A stretch of 64,000 bases of DNA. Source: Acidimicrobiales bacterium. GTDB taxonomy: Bacteria > Actinomycetota > Acidimicrobiia > Acidimicrobiales > MedAcidi-G1. The DNA is taken from NCBI GenBank assembly GCA_030747595.1, contig JASLKK010000002.1, forward strand, positions 121,018 to 185,017, in the 5' to 3' direction. The notes under the pieces were generated by a model. That model was not told where the DNA came from. It was given only the letters and a program-made list of their open reading frames with translations, and did not search any database. Positions within the stretch are counted from its first letter, which is position 1; the number at the start of each line of letters is the position of its first letter. Both the position numbers and the translations under genes were made by a program. This document shows positions 30,946-39,042 of this stretch, in pieces.

Positions 30946-33039
30946 ATGGGGAAGTCCGAGCGTAAGGGCGACCACGGCCGGCTGACGCGCTCGCTGGGCC
31001 TCCGCCATGTTTTCGCTCTGTCCACCGGGGCCATGCTCTCGTCGGGTCTGTTCCTTCTGCCCGGGTTGGCTGCTGCCAAGGCCGGACCGTCGGCCGTGCT
31101 GGCCTACCTGTTGGCCGGGTGTCTGGCCGTGCCGGCCATGCTCAGCGTGTCCGAGCTGGCCACCGCACTACCTAAGGCCGGGGGTGCCTACTACTTCCTG
31201 GAGCGGGCGCTCGGCCCCGCGGTGGGGACGGTGGCCGGTTTCGGGACCTGGCTGTCGCTCGTCCTCAAGGACGCCTTCGCCATGGTCGGGATGAGCGCCT
31301 ACCTGGTCCTCATCGTGGACGTCGACCCCACGATGCTGGCCCTCGTCCTGATCGGCTTGTTCACGCTGGTCAACGTGGTCGGTTCCAAGGCAAGCGCGTC
31401 GATGCAACTGGGACTCGTGGTGGTCGTCCTCTCAGCTATGGCGTGGTTCGTGGTTCAGGGGCTGTGGGAGACCGCCGATCGGGGGGTCGACGGTTCGAAC
31501 CTGGACCCGTTCTTCACCCACGGGGGTTCCGGTCTGGTGGCGGTCATCGGGCTGGTGTTCGTGTCCTACGGCGGCCTCACCAAGGTGGCCAGCGCCGCTG
31601 AGGAGGTTGAGGACCCCAGCCAGCGCATCCCACAGGGCATGGCTCTCTCGTTGGCTACGGCAACGGTGCTTTACACCCTCGGCGTACTGGTGACCGTGGC
31701 CGTGGTGCCGGCCGATGTACTGCACGGCGATCTGGCGCCAATCCACACGGCGGCCGAGACCGTGCTCCCGAAGGTGGGGGTGTGGCTCGTCGTGGTGGCG
31801 GCGCTGGCCGCCTTTTCCTCGGCGGTCAACGCCGGCATCCTGGCCGCCGCTCGCTACCCGATGGCCATGGCTCGCGACGGCCTGCTTCCGGCCTGGATGG
31901 GTGGTCTGGGCCGGTTCGGTACTCCGGTGTTCGGCGTTGTCTCCACGGGGGCGGCCATTGCATTGGTGGTGCTGGCCTTCGACGCCGAGTCAATCGCCAA
32001 ACTCGCCAGCGCCTTTGTTTTGCTCACCTTGGGCCTGGTGAACCTGGCAGTACTGGTGTTGCGGGCCTCCGAGATCAAATCGTACGCGCCGTCGTTCCGG
32101 TCGCCCCTGTACCCCTGGACCCAGTTGGTCGGCATCGCCATCTCCGGGTACCTGATCTCCCGTTTGGGATCAGCTGCCTTGGTGTTCGTGGGCGTGGTGA
32201 CCGCTGTCGGATGGGCCTGGCACCACCTGTATGCCACGCCGCGTACCGAGAGGGCGGGCGCCATCCGCCACGTGTTTCGCCGGTGGGGTCGGGAGGCCGA
32301 CGACTCCTTGGAGCGAGAGATCAGCGCGGCGATGGCTGGCCACGGCCTTCGGGACCGGGACGACTACGCAGGCCTTATCGCCCGGGCTGTGGTGCTGTCC
32401 ATTCCCGAGGGAGCCGACATCGGTGAGGCGGCCGCCCGTGCATCGACGGTGCTGTCGGATCGGATCGGGGTGCCCACGGAGCGGGTTACCGAACGGTTCT
32501 TGGAGACCGGGTCGTTGTGGATCCAGCCGTCGTCGGACCATCCGACGGCTACACCGGTGGCCCTGTTCGAGGTGCTGGACGTCGATCAGTTGGTCATCGT
32601 TCGGGCGTCGTCGGGCATCCGCATTCCGGCAGCATGGGGCGGTTCGGGGGAGCGGGTCAACGCCCTGTTCTTCCTTGCTGGGACGACCGCCGAGCCAGGC
32701 CGGGCGCTCCGCCTGGCCGGAGAGTTGGCGGGGTTCTTGCATACCGGGGCACGGGCGTGCGGGCAGGCGGCCACCGAGGACGAGGTGAAGACGGCGTTGC
32801 TACCCGGACAGACTGTCCGCCAGTACGCCTTGTTACCCGAGGGCCTGGATGCGGGCCTGATTGGGAGGCGCATTGGTGATCTGAGTTTGCCCGAGGAGGT
32901 TTCGGTAGCTGCGGTGAGTCGCTTCGGTGTGGCCCTCCCCGTCGAGGACGACCTGGTGTTGGAGGCCGACGACCAATTGACGGTGGTCGGTCCGGAGAGC
33001 GCGATGCCAGTCTCTGGTGCACCAGCGTCCTTGGGTTGA
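30946..33039 (+). CDS. APC-family permease with fused PTS-IIA-like and TrkA-C-like domains
   Basis: A 697-residue membrane protein. Residues 15-430 hold about 12 transmembrane helices with the APC start FALSTGAMLSSGLFLLPGLAAAKAGPSAVLAYLLAG, so it moves an amino acid or amine with a cation. The cytosolic half begins at about 440. Residues 460-620 resemble a type-2 EIIA domain (VVLSIPEGADIG, ALFEVLDVDQLVIVRASSGI, NALFFLAGTTAEPGRALRLAGELAGFL) but the phosphorylatable His of the PH motif appears to be absent. The last 75 residues (LIGRRIGDLSLPEEVSVAAVSR, DDQLTVVGPE) match a TrkA-C/RCK-C ligand-binding domain. The gene is nine nt after the hydrolase, last in the phosphonate/TA run, and may import its substrate. 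Confidence 0.85.
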   Translation: MGKSERKGDHGRLTRSLGLRHVFALSTGAMLSSGLFLLPGLAAAKAGPSAVLAYLLAGCLAVPAMLSVSELATALPKAGGAYYFLERALGPAVGTVAGFGTWLSLVLKDAFAMVGMSAYLVLIVDVDPTMLALVLIGLFTLVNVVGSKASASMQLGLVVVVLSAMAWFVVQGLWETADRGVDGSNLDPFFTHGGSGLVAVIGLVFVSYGGLTKVASAAEEVEDPSQRIPQGMALSLATATVLYTLGVLVTVAVVPADVLHGDLAPIHTAAETVLPKVGVWLVVVAALAAFSSAVNAGILAAARYPMAMARDGLLPAWMGGLGRFGTPVFGVVSTGAAIALVVLAFDAESIAKLASAFVLLTLGLVNLAVLVLRASEIKSYAPSFRSPLYPWTQLVGIAISGYLISRLGSAALVFVGVVTAVGWAWHHLYATPRTERAGAIRHVFRRWGREADDSLEREISAAMAGHGLRDRDDYAGLIARAVVLSIPEGADIGEAAARASTVLSDRIGVPTERVTERFLETGSLWIQPSSDHPTATPVALFEVLDVDQLVIVRASSGIRIPAAWGGSGERVNALFFLAGTTAEPGRALRLAGELAGFLHTGARACGQAATEDEVKTALLPGQTVRQYALLPEGLDAGLIGRRIGDLSLPEEVSVAAVSRFGVALPVEDDLVLEADDQLTVVGPESAMPVSGAPASLG

Positions 33040-33069
33040 CTACTAGCTGGCGCGGGCTGGCATGGGTGG

Positions 33070-34017
33070 TTAGTCGACTAGGAGGCGGCGGATCTCGGCT
33101 GCACCAGCTACCTGCTCGGCGTCGGTCGCCGCGATGGGAGCCAAGTTGAAGTCGACCGCTCCGGCATCCATGAACGGTCGGAGCCACTCCACGATGTCGG
33201 CTGGCGTGCCGACCGGCGAGTAGCGCTCGAAGGCCGCCCACGGCGCGCCGTAGAACTTCTCCATGGCGGGGGCCAGTAGCGCCGCACCCTCGGTCGGCGT
33301 GTCACCCAGGCCCACCCAGATTTGGTAGCCGTGTCGCCACGCCACGGCGTCACGGCCGCTCGCAGCGGCCGCCTGCTCAGCGATGTGCACGCCTTCGGTG
33401 AACCGGCGTGGCGAGCACCATGAGGCAAGCCACCCGTCCCCCCGCCGACCGGCCCGTCTGGCAGCCGCGTCGGACCGGCCACCCACGGTTACCGGTACCG
33501 GTGGGGTCGGCGCGGGGCGGATCGAGACGTCAGGCGCGTCGTAGAACTCACCGTGGTGGTCGACCGCCTCGCCAGCCAGCAGGGGTCGCAGCACGTCGAG
33601 GGCCTCGTCGGTACGACGTCCACGGGTTGACGGGTCAACGCCCACCACCTCCATTTCGTGGCGGTCCTCGCCACCCACGCCCACACCGAAGGTCAGTCGC
33701 CCAGGCGCCTGTTCGGCCAGCGTTGCCACCTGACGGGCCACGGCAACCGGATGGCGCAGGGCCAGCAGGTACACACCGACGTACACGCCGATGGTGGGAT
33801 GTAGGCCAGCTAGCCATGAGACCTTCATGAGGCCGTCCATGCCGCGACCGTCGAAGAACGACACGTGGTCGGCGGTGAACACGTGGTCGAGGTCCGCATC
33901 AGCTGCTCCGTGCACGTAGGCCGTTGCGTCGTCATGCGATGCGAAGCCAGCCGGCGGGATGGACACGCCGACCCGAACCCCTTGGGCCATGTGATTCCCG
34001 GCCCGCTGGTTAGCCAT
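33070..34017 (-). CDS. Luciferase-like monooxygenase, probably F420-dependent oxidoreductase
   Basis: A 315-residue luciferase-like barrel protein. VGVSIPPAGFASHD begins the first strand, FTADHVSFFDG, LAEQAPGRLTFGVGVGGEDRHEM and TVGGRSDAAARRAGRRGDGWLASW are standard LLM-family blocks; the last one contacts the flavin phosphate. In Actinobacteria this subgroup generally uses deazaflavin F420. ATG at 34017 is the first; ATG at 33990 has a slightly better upstream GGGAA and gives 306 residues. It lies nine nt after the nitroreductase gene and shares that operon, so the two may handle one redox substrate. Confidence 0.85.
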   Translation of the reverse strand: MANQRAGNHMAQGVRVGVSIPPAGFASHDDATAYVHGAADADLDHVFTADHVSFFDGRGMDGLMKVSWLAGLHPTIGVYVGVYLLALRHPVAVARQVATLAEQAPGRLTFGVGVGGEDRHEMEVVGVDPSTRGRRTDEALDVLRPLLAGEAVDHHGEFYDAPDVSIRPAPTPPVPVTVGGRSDAAARRAGRRGDGWLASWCSPRRFTEGVHIAEQAAAASGRDAVAWRHGYQIWVGLGDTPTEGAALLAPAMEKFYGAPWAAFERYSPVGTPADIVEWLRPFMDAGAVDFNLAPIAATDAEQVAGAAEIRRLLVD

Positions 34018-34026
34018 GCCCGTGGT

Positions 34027-34713
34027 TCACGGCGTTCGCTTCTCGCCAAACTGGTCCCATGAGGTGATCTTTTCGGCACCTCGATAACGGGGAGCCACGC
34101 CCCACTTTCCGGTGGGGTGACCGAGGGGCAGCAAGGCCAGGACCTCGTAGCGCTCTGGGATGCCCACCAACTCGCGCACGTCGTCCTCATAGATTCGGTG
34201 CAGCGTGGTCATCGCCGTACCCAGTCCGAGGGACCGAGCGGCCAGCATGAAGTTCTGGATAGCCGGGTACACCGAGGCGTGGGTCGGGCCGACGGGCATC
34301 GGTCCCTCGTCGTCGTGGACCGTCATGTCGATGGACGGCATGAGCAGCAGCACTAGCACCGGTACGTGTTCGAGGTTTTCGGCCAGATGCACGGTGGCCC
34401 GGCTGTTGCGTTCCCAGCCCTCGCGGACCGCGTCGTTGGGGAACTCGGTAGGAGCGATAGCCGGTTCGTAGCGCCGCCAACCGCGTCGGTAGATCTCTGC
34501 CAGCCCGACTTTCTGCACGGGGTCCTGCACGACCACGAACTGGTACGGCTGGATGTTGCCGCCACTGGGGGCCTGAACGGCGGCCTGCAGACAGGTCCAG
34601 ATGTCCTCGTCGGACACTGGTTCGTCGCTGTACCGGCGCATGGCCCGGTTGGTCATCAGGCCGTCCAACAGCCCGATCTCGTTGCCGCGGGCTCCGCCCG
34701 TCTCGAAGGTCAT
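34027..34713 (-). CDS. Nitroreductase-family FMN oxidoreductase
   Basis: A 228-residue flavoprotein. The FMN-binding NRAMRRYSDEPVSDEDIW starts the domain, APSGGNIQPYQFVVVQD gives the second flavin contact, and LAARSLGLGTAMTTLHR and GIPERYEVLALLPLGHPTGKWG close it, all in the expected order. I chose ATG at 34713 because GGAGAG sits six nt before it; the in-frame start at 34938 would run into the enoyl-CoA hydratase gene. Family members reduce nitro groups, quinones or dehalogenate. Tight spacing with the LLM-type and hydratase genes suggests a common catabolic operon of five genes ending at 33070. Confidence 0.88.
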   Translation of the reverse strand: MTFETGGARGNEIGLLDGLMTNRAMRRYSDEPVSDEDIWTCLQAAVQAPSGGNIQPYQFVVVQDPVQKVGLAEIYRRGWRRYEPAIAPTEFPNDAVREGWERNSRATVHLAENLEHVPVLVLLLMPSIDMTVHDDEGPMPVGPTHASVYPAIQNFMLAARSLGLGTAMTTLHRIYEDDVRELVGIPERYEVLALLPLGHPTGKWGVAPRYRGAEKITSWDQFGEKRTP

Positions 34714-34736
34714 GGTGCTCTCCAGTTTCTGATCGA

Positions 34737-35546
34737 CTATTTCCCGGTGAACCGGGGCTCGCGCTTTTCGGCTAGGGCGGCTAGGGCCTCGTGGAAGTCC
34801 TCCGACGCGAAGGTCACCGTCTCCAGGGCCGTCGACAGGTCGAAGGCGGGGCCGCAAGTCTGTTTGATCCACGTGTTGACCGCCTGCTTGGTGAACTGCA
34901 CAGCCTGGGGGGCACCGGCGGCCAGGCGCTTCGCCCACGCCAGGCCGGCAGCCATGCAGGCCTCGGGGTCGGGCGCCGACTCTACGATCAGCCCCATCTT
35001 TTCGGCGTCGGCCGCGGTGACCGGGTCACCGGTTAGCAGGTACCGCTTGGCCAACTGCGGGCCGACGGCCAGGGGCCAGGCCACGGTGCCGCCGTCGCCG
35101 GCCACGATCCCCACCTTGACATGCGGGTCGCCGAGGCGGGCCGTATCGGACATCACGGTGATGTCGGCCAGCAGGGCGATGCTGGCCCCGAGGCCCATGG
35201 CGTGGCCGGTCACCGCGCACACTATGGGGAGGTGCACGTCGAGCATGTTCCACACGATTGACTTGCCGTCCAAGCGGATGTCGGCGGCATAGCCGGGCTC
35301 GGCGAACCGGGGAAACCAGGCGAAGTCGCCGCCGGCGGTGAAGGCCTGTTCGGTGCCAGCCAGCAGCACGGCTCGGGCTTCGCGTTCCTCGCGCAACTCC
35401 TTGAACAGCAGCGCTAACTCGTGGTGCATCTGGGCATCGACCTTGTTCAGGTCGTCATCGGGCTTGTCAACGGTGACGACCAAGACGTCGCCGTCGCGCT
35501 CGAACCGCATGTACTCAAACTCGTCGAATCGGGAATCGTCGGACAC
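34737..35546 (-). CDS. Enoyl-CoA hydratase/isomerase family protein
   Basis: A 269-residue crotonase-fold protein. The oxyanion hole is formed by AFTAGGDFAWF and by GLGASIALLADITVMSDTARLGDPHVKVGIVAGDGGTVAWP. The second block keeps GDGG where one of the two catalytic Glu residues often resides in true hydratases, so activity as a hydratase versus isomerase or decarboxylase is open. The protein starts with an acidic leader (MSDDSRFDEFEYMRFERDGDVL). It lies between an acyl-CoA dehydrogenase gene and the nitroreductase gene with gaps of 51 and 23 nt, in one minus-strand transcription unit. Confidence 0.85.
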   Translation of the reverse strand: MSDDSRFDEFEYMRFERDGDVLVVTVDKPDDDLNKVDAQMHHELALLFKELREEREARAVLLAGTEQAFTAGGDFAWFPRFAEPGYAADIRLDGKSIVWNMLDVHLPIVCAVTGHAMGLGASIALLADITVMSDTARLGDPHVKVGIVAGDGGTVAWPLAVGPQLAKRYLLTGDPVTAADAEKMGLIVESAPDPEACMAAGLAWAKRLAAGAPQAVQFTKQAVNTWIKQTCGPAFDLSTALETVTFASEDFHEALAALAEKREPRFTGK

Positions 35547-35597
35547 CGGTTGTCTCCTGTTTCTCTGGGTCGTTCTAGGGGTCGTGTTCAGGAAGGG

Positions 35598-36716
35598 TCA
35601 GGGTCGAGGTTCACGGGGGAGCCCCAGAAGGCGTTCCCCGATGATGTTGCGTTGGACCTCGCTGGTGCCACCTCCAATGGTGAGTGCTCGGGAGAAGTAG
35701 TGCCCCCATGCCCAAAGGTCCTCGTCCTCCTCATACGGGTAGTGGCCGTCCAGCATGGTCGACGGTCCCTCGAGGTCCTTCACCAGCGTCATGGCCTTCT
35801 GTCCGTGCTTGTCGCCAATGGCCTTGCGGATTGACGACAACGGCCCAGGATCGCCGCCGGTCAACTGGGCGCTCATGACCCGCTGGTTCAGAAGGCGCAA
35901 CACCGCCATCTCGGTGTAGAGGTCAGCCACCCGTTGGCGAAGGATCGGGTCTTCACAGCCCAGTTCGCGGATGCGGTCCAGCACCGTTGGGTCGTCGGGG
36001 CCGCGGCCCCATAGCACGCCACCCTGGGAGAGGGATACCCGTTCGTTAGCCAGCGTTACTTTGGCGAGGCGCCAGCCCTCGTTCTCGGTGCCCACCAGAT
36101 TCTCGACAGGAATCTCCACGTCGGTCAGGAACGTCTCGTTGAAGTGCCGGCCACCGGTCATCTCCACGATGGGACGGACCTCGATGCCCGGTGTGGTCAT
36201 GTCCAACAGTAGGTACGAGATGCCTTTCTGGGGCGGGCCGTCGTCGGAGGTTCGGACCAGCAGGATGCCCCAGTCGGTGACATCGGCCCGGGTGGACCAG
36301 ATCTTGGAGCCGTTCACGATGTAGTGGTCGCCGTCGCGCACGGCCCTGGTACGCAGCGACGCCAGATCTGAGCCGGCCTCGGGCTCACTGAACAATTGGC
36401 ACCAGTCCTCGGTGTTGGCCAGCATCGGTGGGAGGAAGCGCTCCTTTTGGGCCTGGGTACCGCCGGCGATGATGGTCGGCCCAGCCCAGCCGACACCGAT
36501 GGAGGCACCGGGGATGCGAACCCCAGCCCGCTGGAACTCGTCATCGATGATGAGTTGGGTGACGGCATCGGCATCGCGTCCCCATGGACCGGGCCAGTGT
36601 GGGGCAATGAATCCACCGGCGGCCAGCGTGGCCCTATCGGGGTGTGGATGGGTGTCCAGCCAGACGCGTATCTCGAGGCGTCTCGGATCGTCGTCGGGAG
36701 GAAGAGTGAAGTCCAC
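35598..36716 (-). CDS. Acyl-CoA dehydrogenase (FadE-like)
   Basis: A 372-residue acyl-CoA dehydrogenase. LFSEPEAGSDLASLRTRAVRDGDHYIVNGSKIWSTRADVTDW is the flavin/acyl site, GRHFNETFLTDVEIPVENLVG the middle, and RALTIGGGTSEVQRNIIGERLLGLPRE the C-terminal signature. No catalytic Glu is obvious at the position used in short-chain members, which suggests the FadE heterodimer or a long-chain type. In Actinobacteria such genes cluster with the flavin oxygenase next upstream, in sterol or aromatic side-chain degradation. The gap to the hydratase is 51 nt; all share the strong promoter at the 37.96-kb divergent region. Confidence 0.87.
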   Translation of the reverse strand: MDFTLPPDDDPRRLEIRVWLDTHPHPDRATLAAGGFIAPHWPGPWGRDADAVTQLIIDDEFQRAGVRIPGASIGVGWAGPTIIAGGTQAQKERFLPPMLANTEDWCQLFSEPEAGSDLASLRTRAVRDGDHYIVNGSKIWSTRADVTDWGILLVRTSDDGPPQKGISYLLLDMTTPGIEVRPIVEMTGGRHFNETFLTDVEIPVENLVGTENEGWRLAKVTLANERVSLSQGGVLWGRGPDDPTVLDRIRELGCEDPILRQRVADLYTEMAVLRLLNQRVMSAQLTGGDPGPLSSIRKAIGDKHGQKAMTLVKDLEGPSTMLDGHYPYEEDEDLWAWGHYFSRALTIGGGTSEVQRNIIGERLLGLPREPRP

Positions 36717-36767
36717 GGGTTTCTGCCGGTTGGGGAGTGGTGTTCCGGAGACCCTAGAGACCAGTCC

Positions 36768-37943
36768 CTAGAGAAGGGTGGTGTCGGTCTCGAGACCGAG
36801 GGCCAGCCGGCCGGTGAGCTCGTGAATGCGGGGAGCCACCATTGCGTGAGTGGCGGCGACCTGGCCGTCGCGGATCTTTCGCTGAAGCGGTTCTCGGAGG
36901 TACACCGCTGCTCCACCCGCCTCACGTCCGAGTGTGATTAAGGCGTCGGCGCAGCGCTGGGCAGCGTCGCAGGCCGCCAGTCTGAGGCTGCGTCGGTGCT
37001 CGAGGGTGAGGGGGTCGCCGGCTGCTGCTGTGGTCCACGCCTCGCCGATGGCGTCGTGCAGGAAGGCCCGGGTGGATCGGGCGGTGGCCTCAGCGGCGGA
37101 GAGAGCCACCTGCCCGGAGGCTCGTTCCGCCAGCGTTCGTTTCGAGCCTTCGGGCTTCTTGGCTGTGGCCAACTCGCCAAATCGGTCGACGGCGCCATCC
37201 AAGAGGCCGATGGACACCGAGGCGATGCCGATGGCCAGCATTCCGTAGAAGGGGAAGCGCCAGGTGGGGCCGTCGAGGCGAGGGGTGGCGTCCATCATCT
37301 GGAGCCACCGGCCCTCGGGGACGAAGGTGTCCTCGACGCGGTAGTCAGTCGACCCACTGCCAGAGAGTCCGGTGACGTGCCAGGTGTCGAGGTGCTCGAC
37401 GTCGTCGCGGTCGAAGAACACGAACGGAGCTACCAGGCCGTCAGCCCGGCGGGCCGGTTTTCCATCGGGGTCGACGATGCGGGCACCTCCGCCGATCCAG
37501 TTGCAGTGGCGGGTACCTGAGCCCCATGCCCAGGTCCCTGAGACGCGTAGGCCTCCGTCGACTGGGGTGGCGGTTCCCACAGGGGCGGCGTATCCGCCGG
37601 CACAGGAGTCTGGGGAGCCGAAGACCAGGGAGGCCACGTCCTCAGGCAGGAACCCGGCCATGAGGGAGGTGGTCCCGGCGATCATCACACACCACGCCGC
37701 GCCGCCGTCGTGGCGGGCTACCTCGGCGATCACCTGAGATGCGGTGGCCACGTCGGCCTCCGGCCCGCCTAGGTCGGCGGGGGTGAGGAGGCGAAATAGC
37801 CCTGCATTGCGTAGGTCTGCCACCACGTCGTCGGGCAGGGTGCGTTCGGCCTCGGAGCGTTCGGCGCGTTCGGCTAGCGACGGTCCGAGTGCCTGGGCGG
37901 CGGGGAGTAGATCGGACGCGGTCACCCTAGGGAGGGAGGACAT
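36768..37943 (-). CDS. Flavin-dependent monooxygenase/acyl-CoA dehydrogenase-like protein (HsaA/DszC-like group)
   Basis: A 391-residue protein of the acyl-CoA dehydrogenase fold but of the oxygenase-like group. LRNAGLFRLLTPADLGGPEADVATASQVIAEVARHDGGAAWCVMIAG is the characteristic N-terminal block; SGTWAWGSGTRHCNWIGGGA and LSGSGSTDYRVEDTFVPEGRWL follow as in HsaA and DszC. It hydroxylates aromatic or N-heterocyclic compounds using reduced flavin from a separate reductase. The ATG at 37943 was chosen over the in-frame TTG at 37952. A TTGACG-17-TATATT promoter puts the transcript start very near this ATG, so translation is probably leaderless. It begins a five-gene operon. Confidence 0.83.
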   Translation of the reverse strand: MSSLPRVTASDLLPAAQALGPSLAERAERSEAERTLPDDVVADLRNAGLFRLLTPADLGGPEADVATASQVIAEVARHDGGAAWCVMIAGTTSLMAGFLPEDVASLVFGSPDSCAGGYAAPVGTATPVDGGLRVSGTWAWGSGTRHCNWIGGGARIVDPDGKPARRADGLVAPFVFFDRDDVEHLDTWHVTGLSGSGSTDYRVEDTFVPEGRWLQMMDATPRLDGPTWRFPFYGMLAIGIASVSIGLLDGAVDRFGELATAKKPEGSKRTLAERASGQVALSAAEATARSTRAFLHDAIGEAWTTAAAGDPLTLEHRRSLRLAACDAAQRCADALITLGREAGGAAVYLREPLQRKIRDGQVAATHAMVAPRIHELTGRLALGLETDTTLL

Positions 37944-37951
37944 GGGGCACA

Positions 37952-37980
37952 AATATAGAATATCCTTCTAGAAACGTCAA
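37952..37980 (-). promoter_or_regulatory. Strong sigma-70-type promoter of the flavin-oxygenase operon, with operator
   Basis: On the minus strand TTGACG (37975-37980) and TATATT (37952-37957) are separated by exactly 17 nt. The last base of the -10 is only eight nt before the ATG, so the mRNA is expected to be leaderless. The self-complementary TTCTAGAA sits inside the spacer, and CTTCTA (37965-37970) pairs with TAGAAG (37988-37993). This is a good place for the divergent TetR protein to repress. Confidence 0.7.
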
Positions 37981-38010
37981 ATCTAGATAGAAGTGATCTA
38001 CAGTTTGAGT

Positions 38011-38655
38011 ATGTCTAGTCAGGAGGTCGCCTTCGAGAACGTCGGGCCGGAACGGGCCCCTGACGGACGGTCCGCCCGGACCCGGGCCGCCCTGGTGGAG
38101 GCCACACTGGCTCGGTTACGGAGTGATGGCTCGTTCACCGCCGAGCAGGTGGCGACCGACGCCGGGGTGAGCGTGGCCACCATCTACAACCGGTTTCCCG
38201 ATGGGCGTGACGGCCTGCTGGCCGCCGCCTTCGACCGGGCGCTAGACGGGGTGGTGGAGGCCAGTACCCGCCCACTGACGGCGGAGCACCTACTGGACCA
38301 CGGGTTGTCCGGGACGATGACCGCTTTGGTTGACGGCCTGTGCGAAGCCTTCTCTGCCGACGCACTGGTCATGCGAGCCGCCTTGGCCCGGCTACCCGAG
38401 AGTCGCTCGCTACGCGATGCATACCGACGTCACGAGGGTACGGCCCGAGTTGCTAATAGGCGGTTGGTGGAGTTGGGCCAAGCGGCGGGGCGGATCGTCG
38501 ACGGCGATCCGGATGAGCTGGCCGACCTGCTCATCGTGCTGGGTCAGGGGATCAACAACCCGGTGTTGTTGGGCGCTACCGATCGTGGTCGACTCTGTGC
38601 CCGACTGGCTGACGCACTGGTGGCCGTCCTTGATCCTGGAACCGAGAGGCCATGA
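38011..38655 (+). CDS. TetR-family transcriptional regulator
   Basis: A 214-residue TetR-type repressor. The helix-turn-helix is TAEQVATDAGVSVATIYNRFPDGRDGLLAAAFDRAL at about residues 45-80, and the remainder is an alpha-helical ligand domain. I start it at ATG 38011; the longer frame from GTG 37993 would begin inside the operator-like repeat and has no ribosome-binding site. It is divergent from the flavin-oxygenase operon and presumably represses it at the TTCTAGAA palindrome. It is coupled to the mycoredoxin gene by an ATGA overlap. Confidence 0.87.
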   Translation: MSSQEVAFENVGPERAPDGRSARTRAALVEATLARLRSDGSFTAEQVATDAGVSVATIYNRFPDGRDGLLAAAFDRALDGVVEASTRPLTAEHLLDHGLSGTMTALVDGLCEAFSADALVMRAALARLPESRSLRDAYRRHEGTARVANRRLVELGQAAGRIVDGDPDELADLLIVLGQGINNPVLLGATDRGRLCARLADALVAVLDPGTERP

Positions 38656-38909
38656 CTGACGAGACGGGTACCACGGTCGTCTATTGGCGTCGGATGTGCG
38701 GGTTCTGCACCCGTCTACTGGGCGCGCTTGAGGGCGCGGGTGTCGACGTTGAACTGCGGGACATCTGGGAGGACCCGGAGGCAGCAGCTTTCGTCCGCTC
38801 GGTGAACGACGGAGCCGAGACGGTGCCCACGGTCGTCCTGCCCGACGGCCGGGCGATCACCAACCCGTCCCCCGATGCACTAATTGCACACCTGACGGCG
38901 GGCTCCTAG
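38652..38909 (+). CDS. Mycoredoxin/glutaredoxin-like protein
   Basis: An 85-residue thioredoxin-fold protein with the CGFC redox motif near residue 16 (YWRRMCGFCTRLLGALEGAGV), cis-Pro region VPTVVLPDG and the ending TNPSPDALIAHL. This is the shape of Actinobacterial mycoredoxin-1 (WxxxCxxC), which reduces mycothiol mixed disulfides. It overlaps the TetR stop as ATGA. Pairing a TetR with a mycoredoxin suggests the regulated flavin-oxygenase operon generates or senses redox stress, but this is an inference. Confidence 0.85.
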   Translation: MTDETGTTVVYWRRMCGFCTRLLGALEGAGVDVELRDIWEDPEAAAFVRSVNDGAETVPTVVLPDGRAITNPSPDALIAHLTAGS

Positions 38910-39042
38910 GTCGCGCTGCCGGTGGGATCCGACCCCGTGGCCTATGGCTTGTCATCGGTCGAACCGAGATCGATGGGCTCGCTGAGGCTGATCCTGTGAA
39001 GGCCTATGGCTCCCAGGTGGGGTGCAAGAGTGGCCGTGGCTG

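Noticed and set aside
38939..39011. Direct repeat GGCCTATGGCT at 38939 and 39001 as an attachment site
   Set aside because: Only 11 nt, with 51 nt between copies and no integrase or mobile gene; probably chance.
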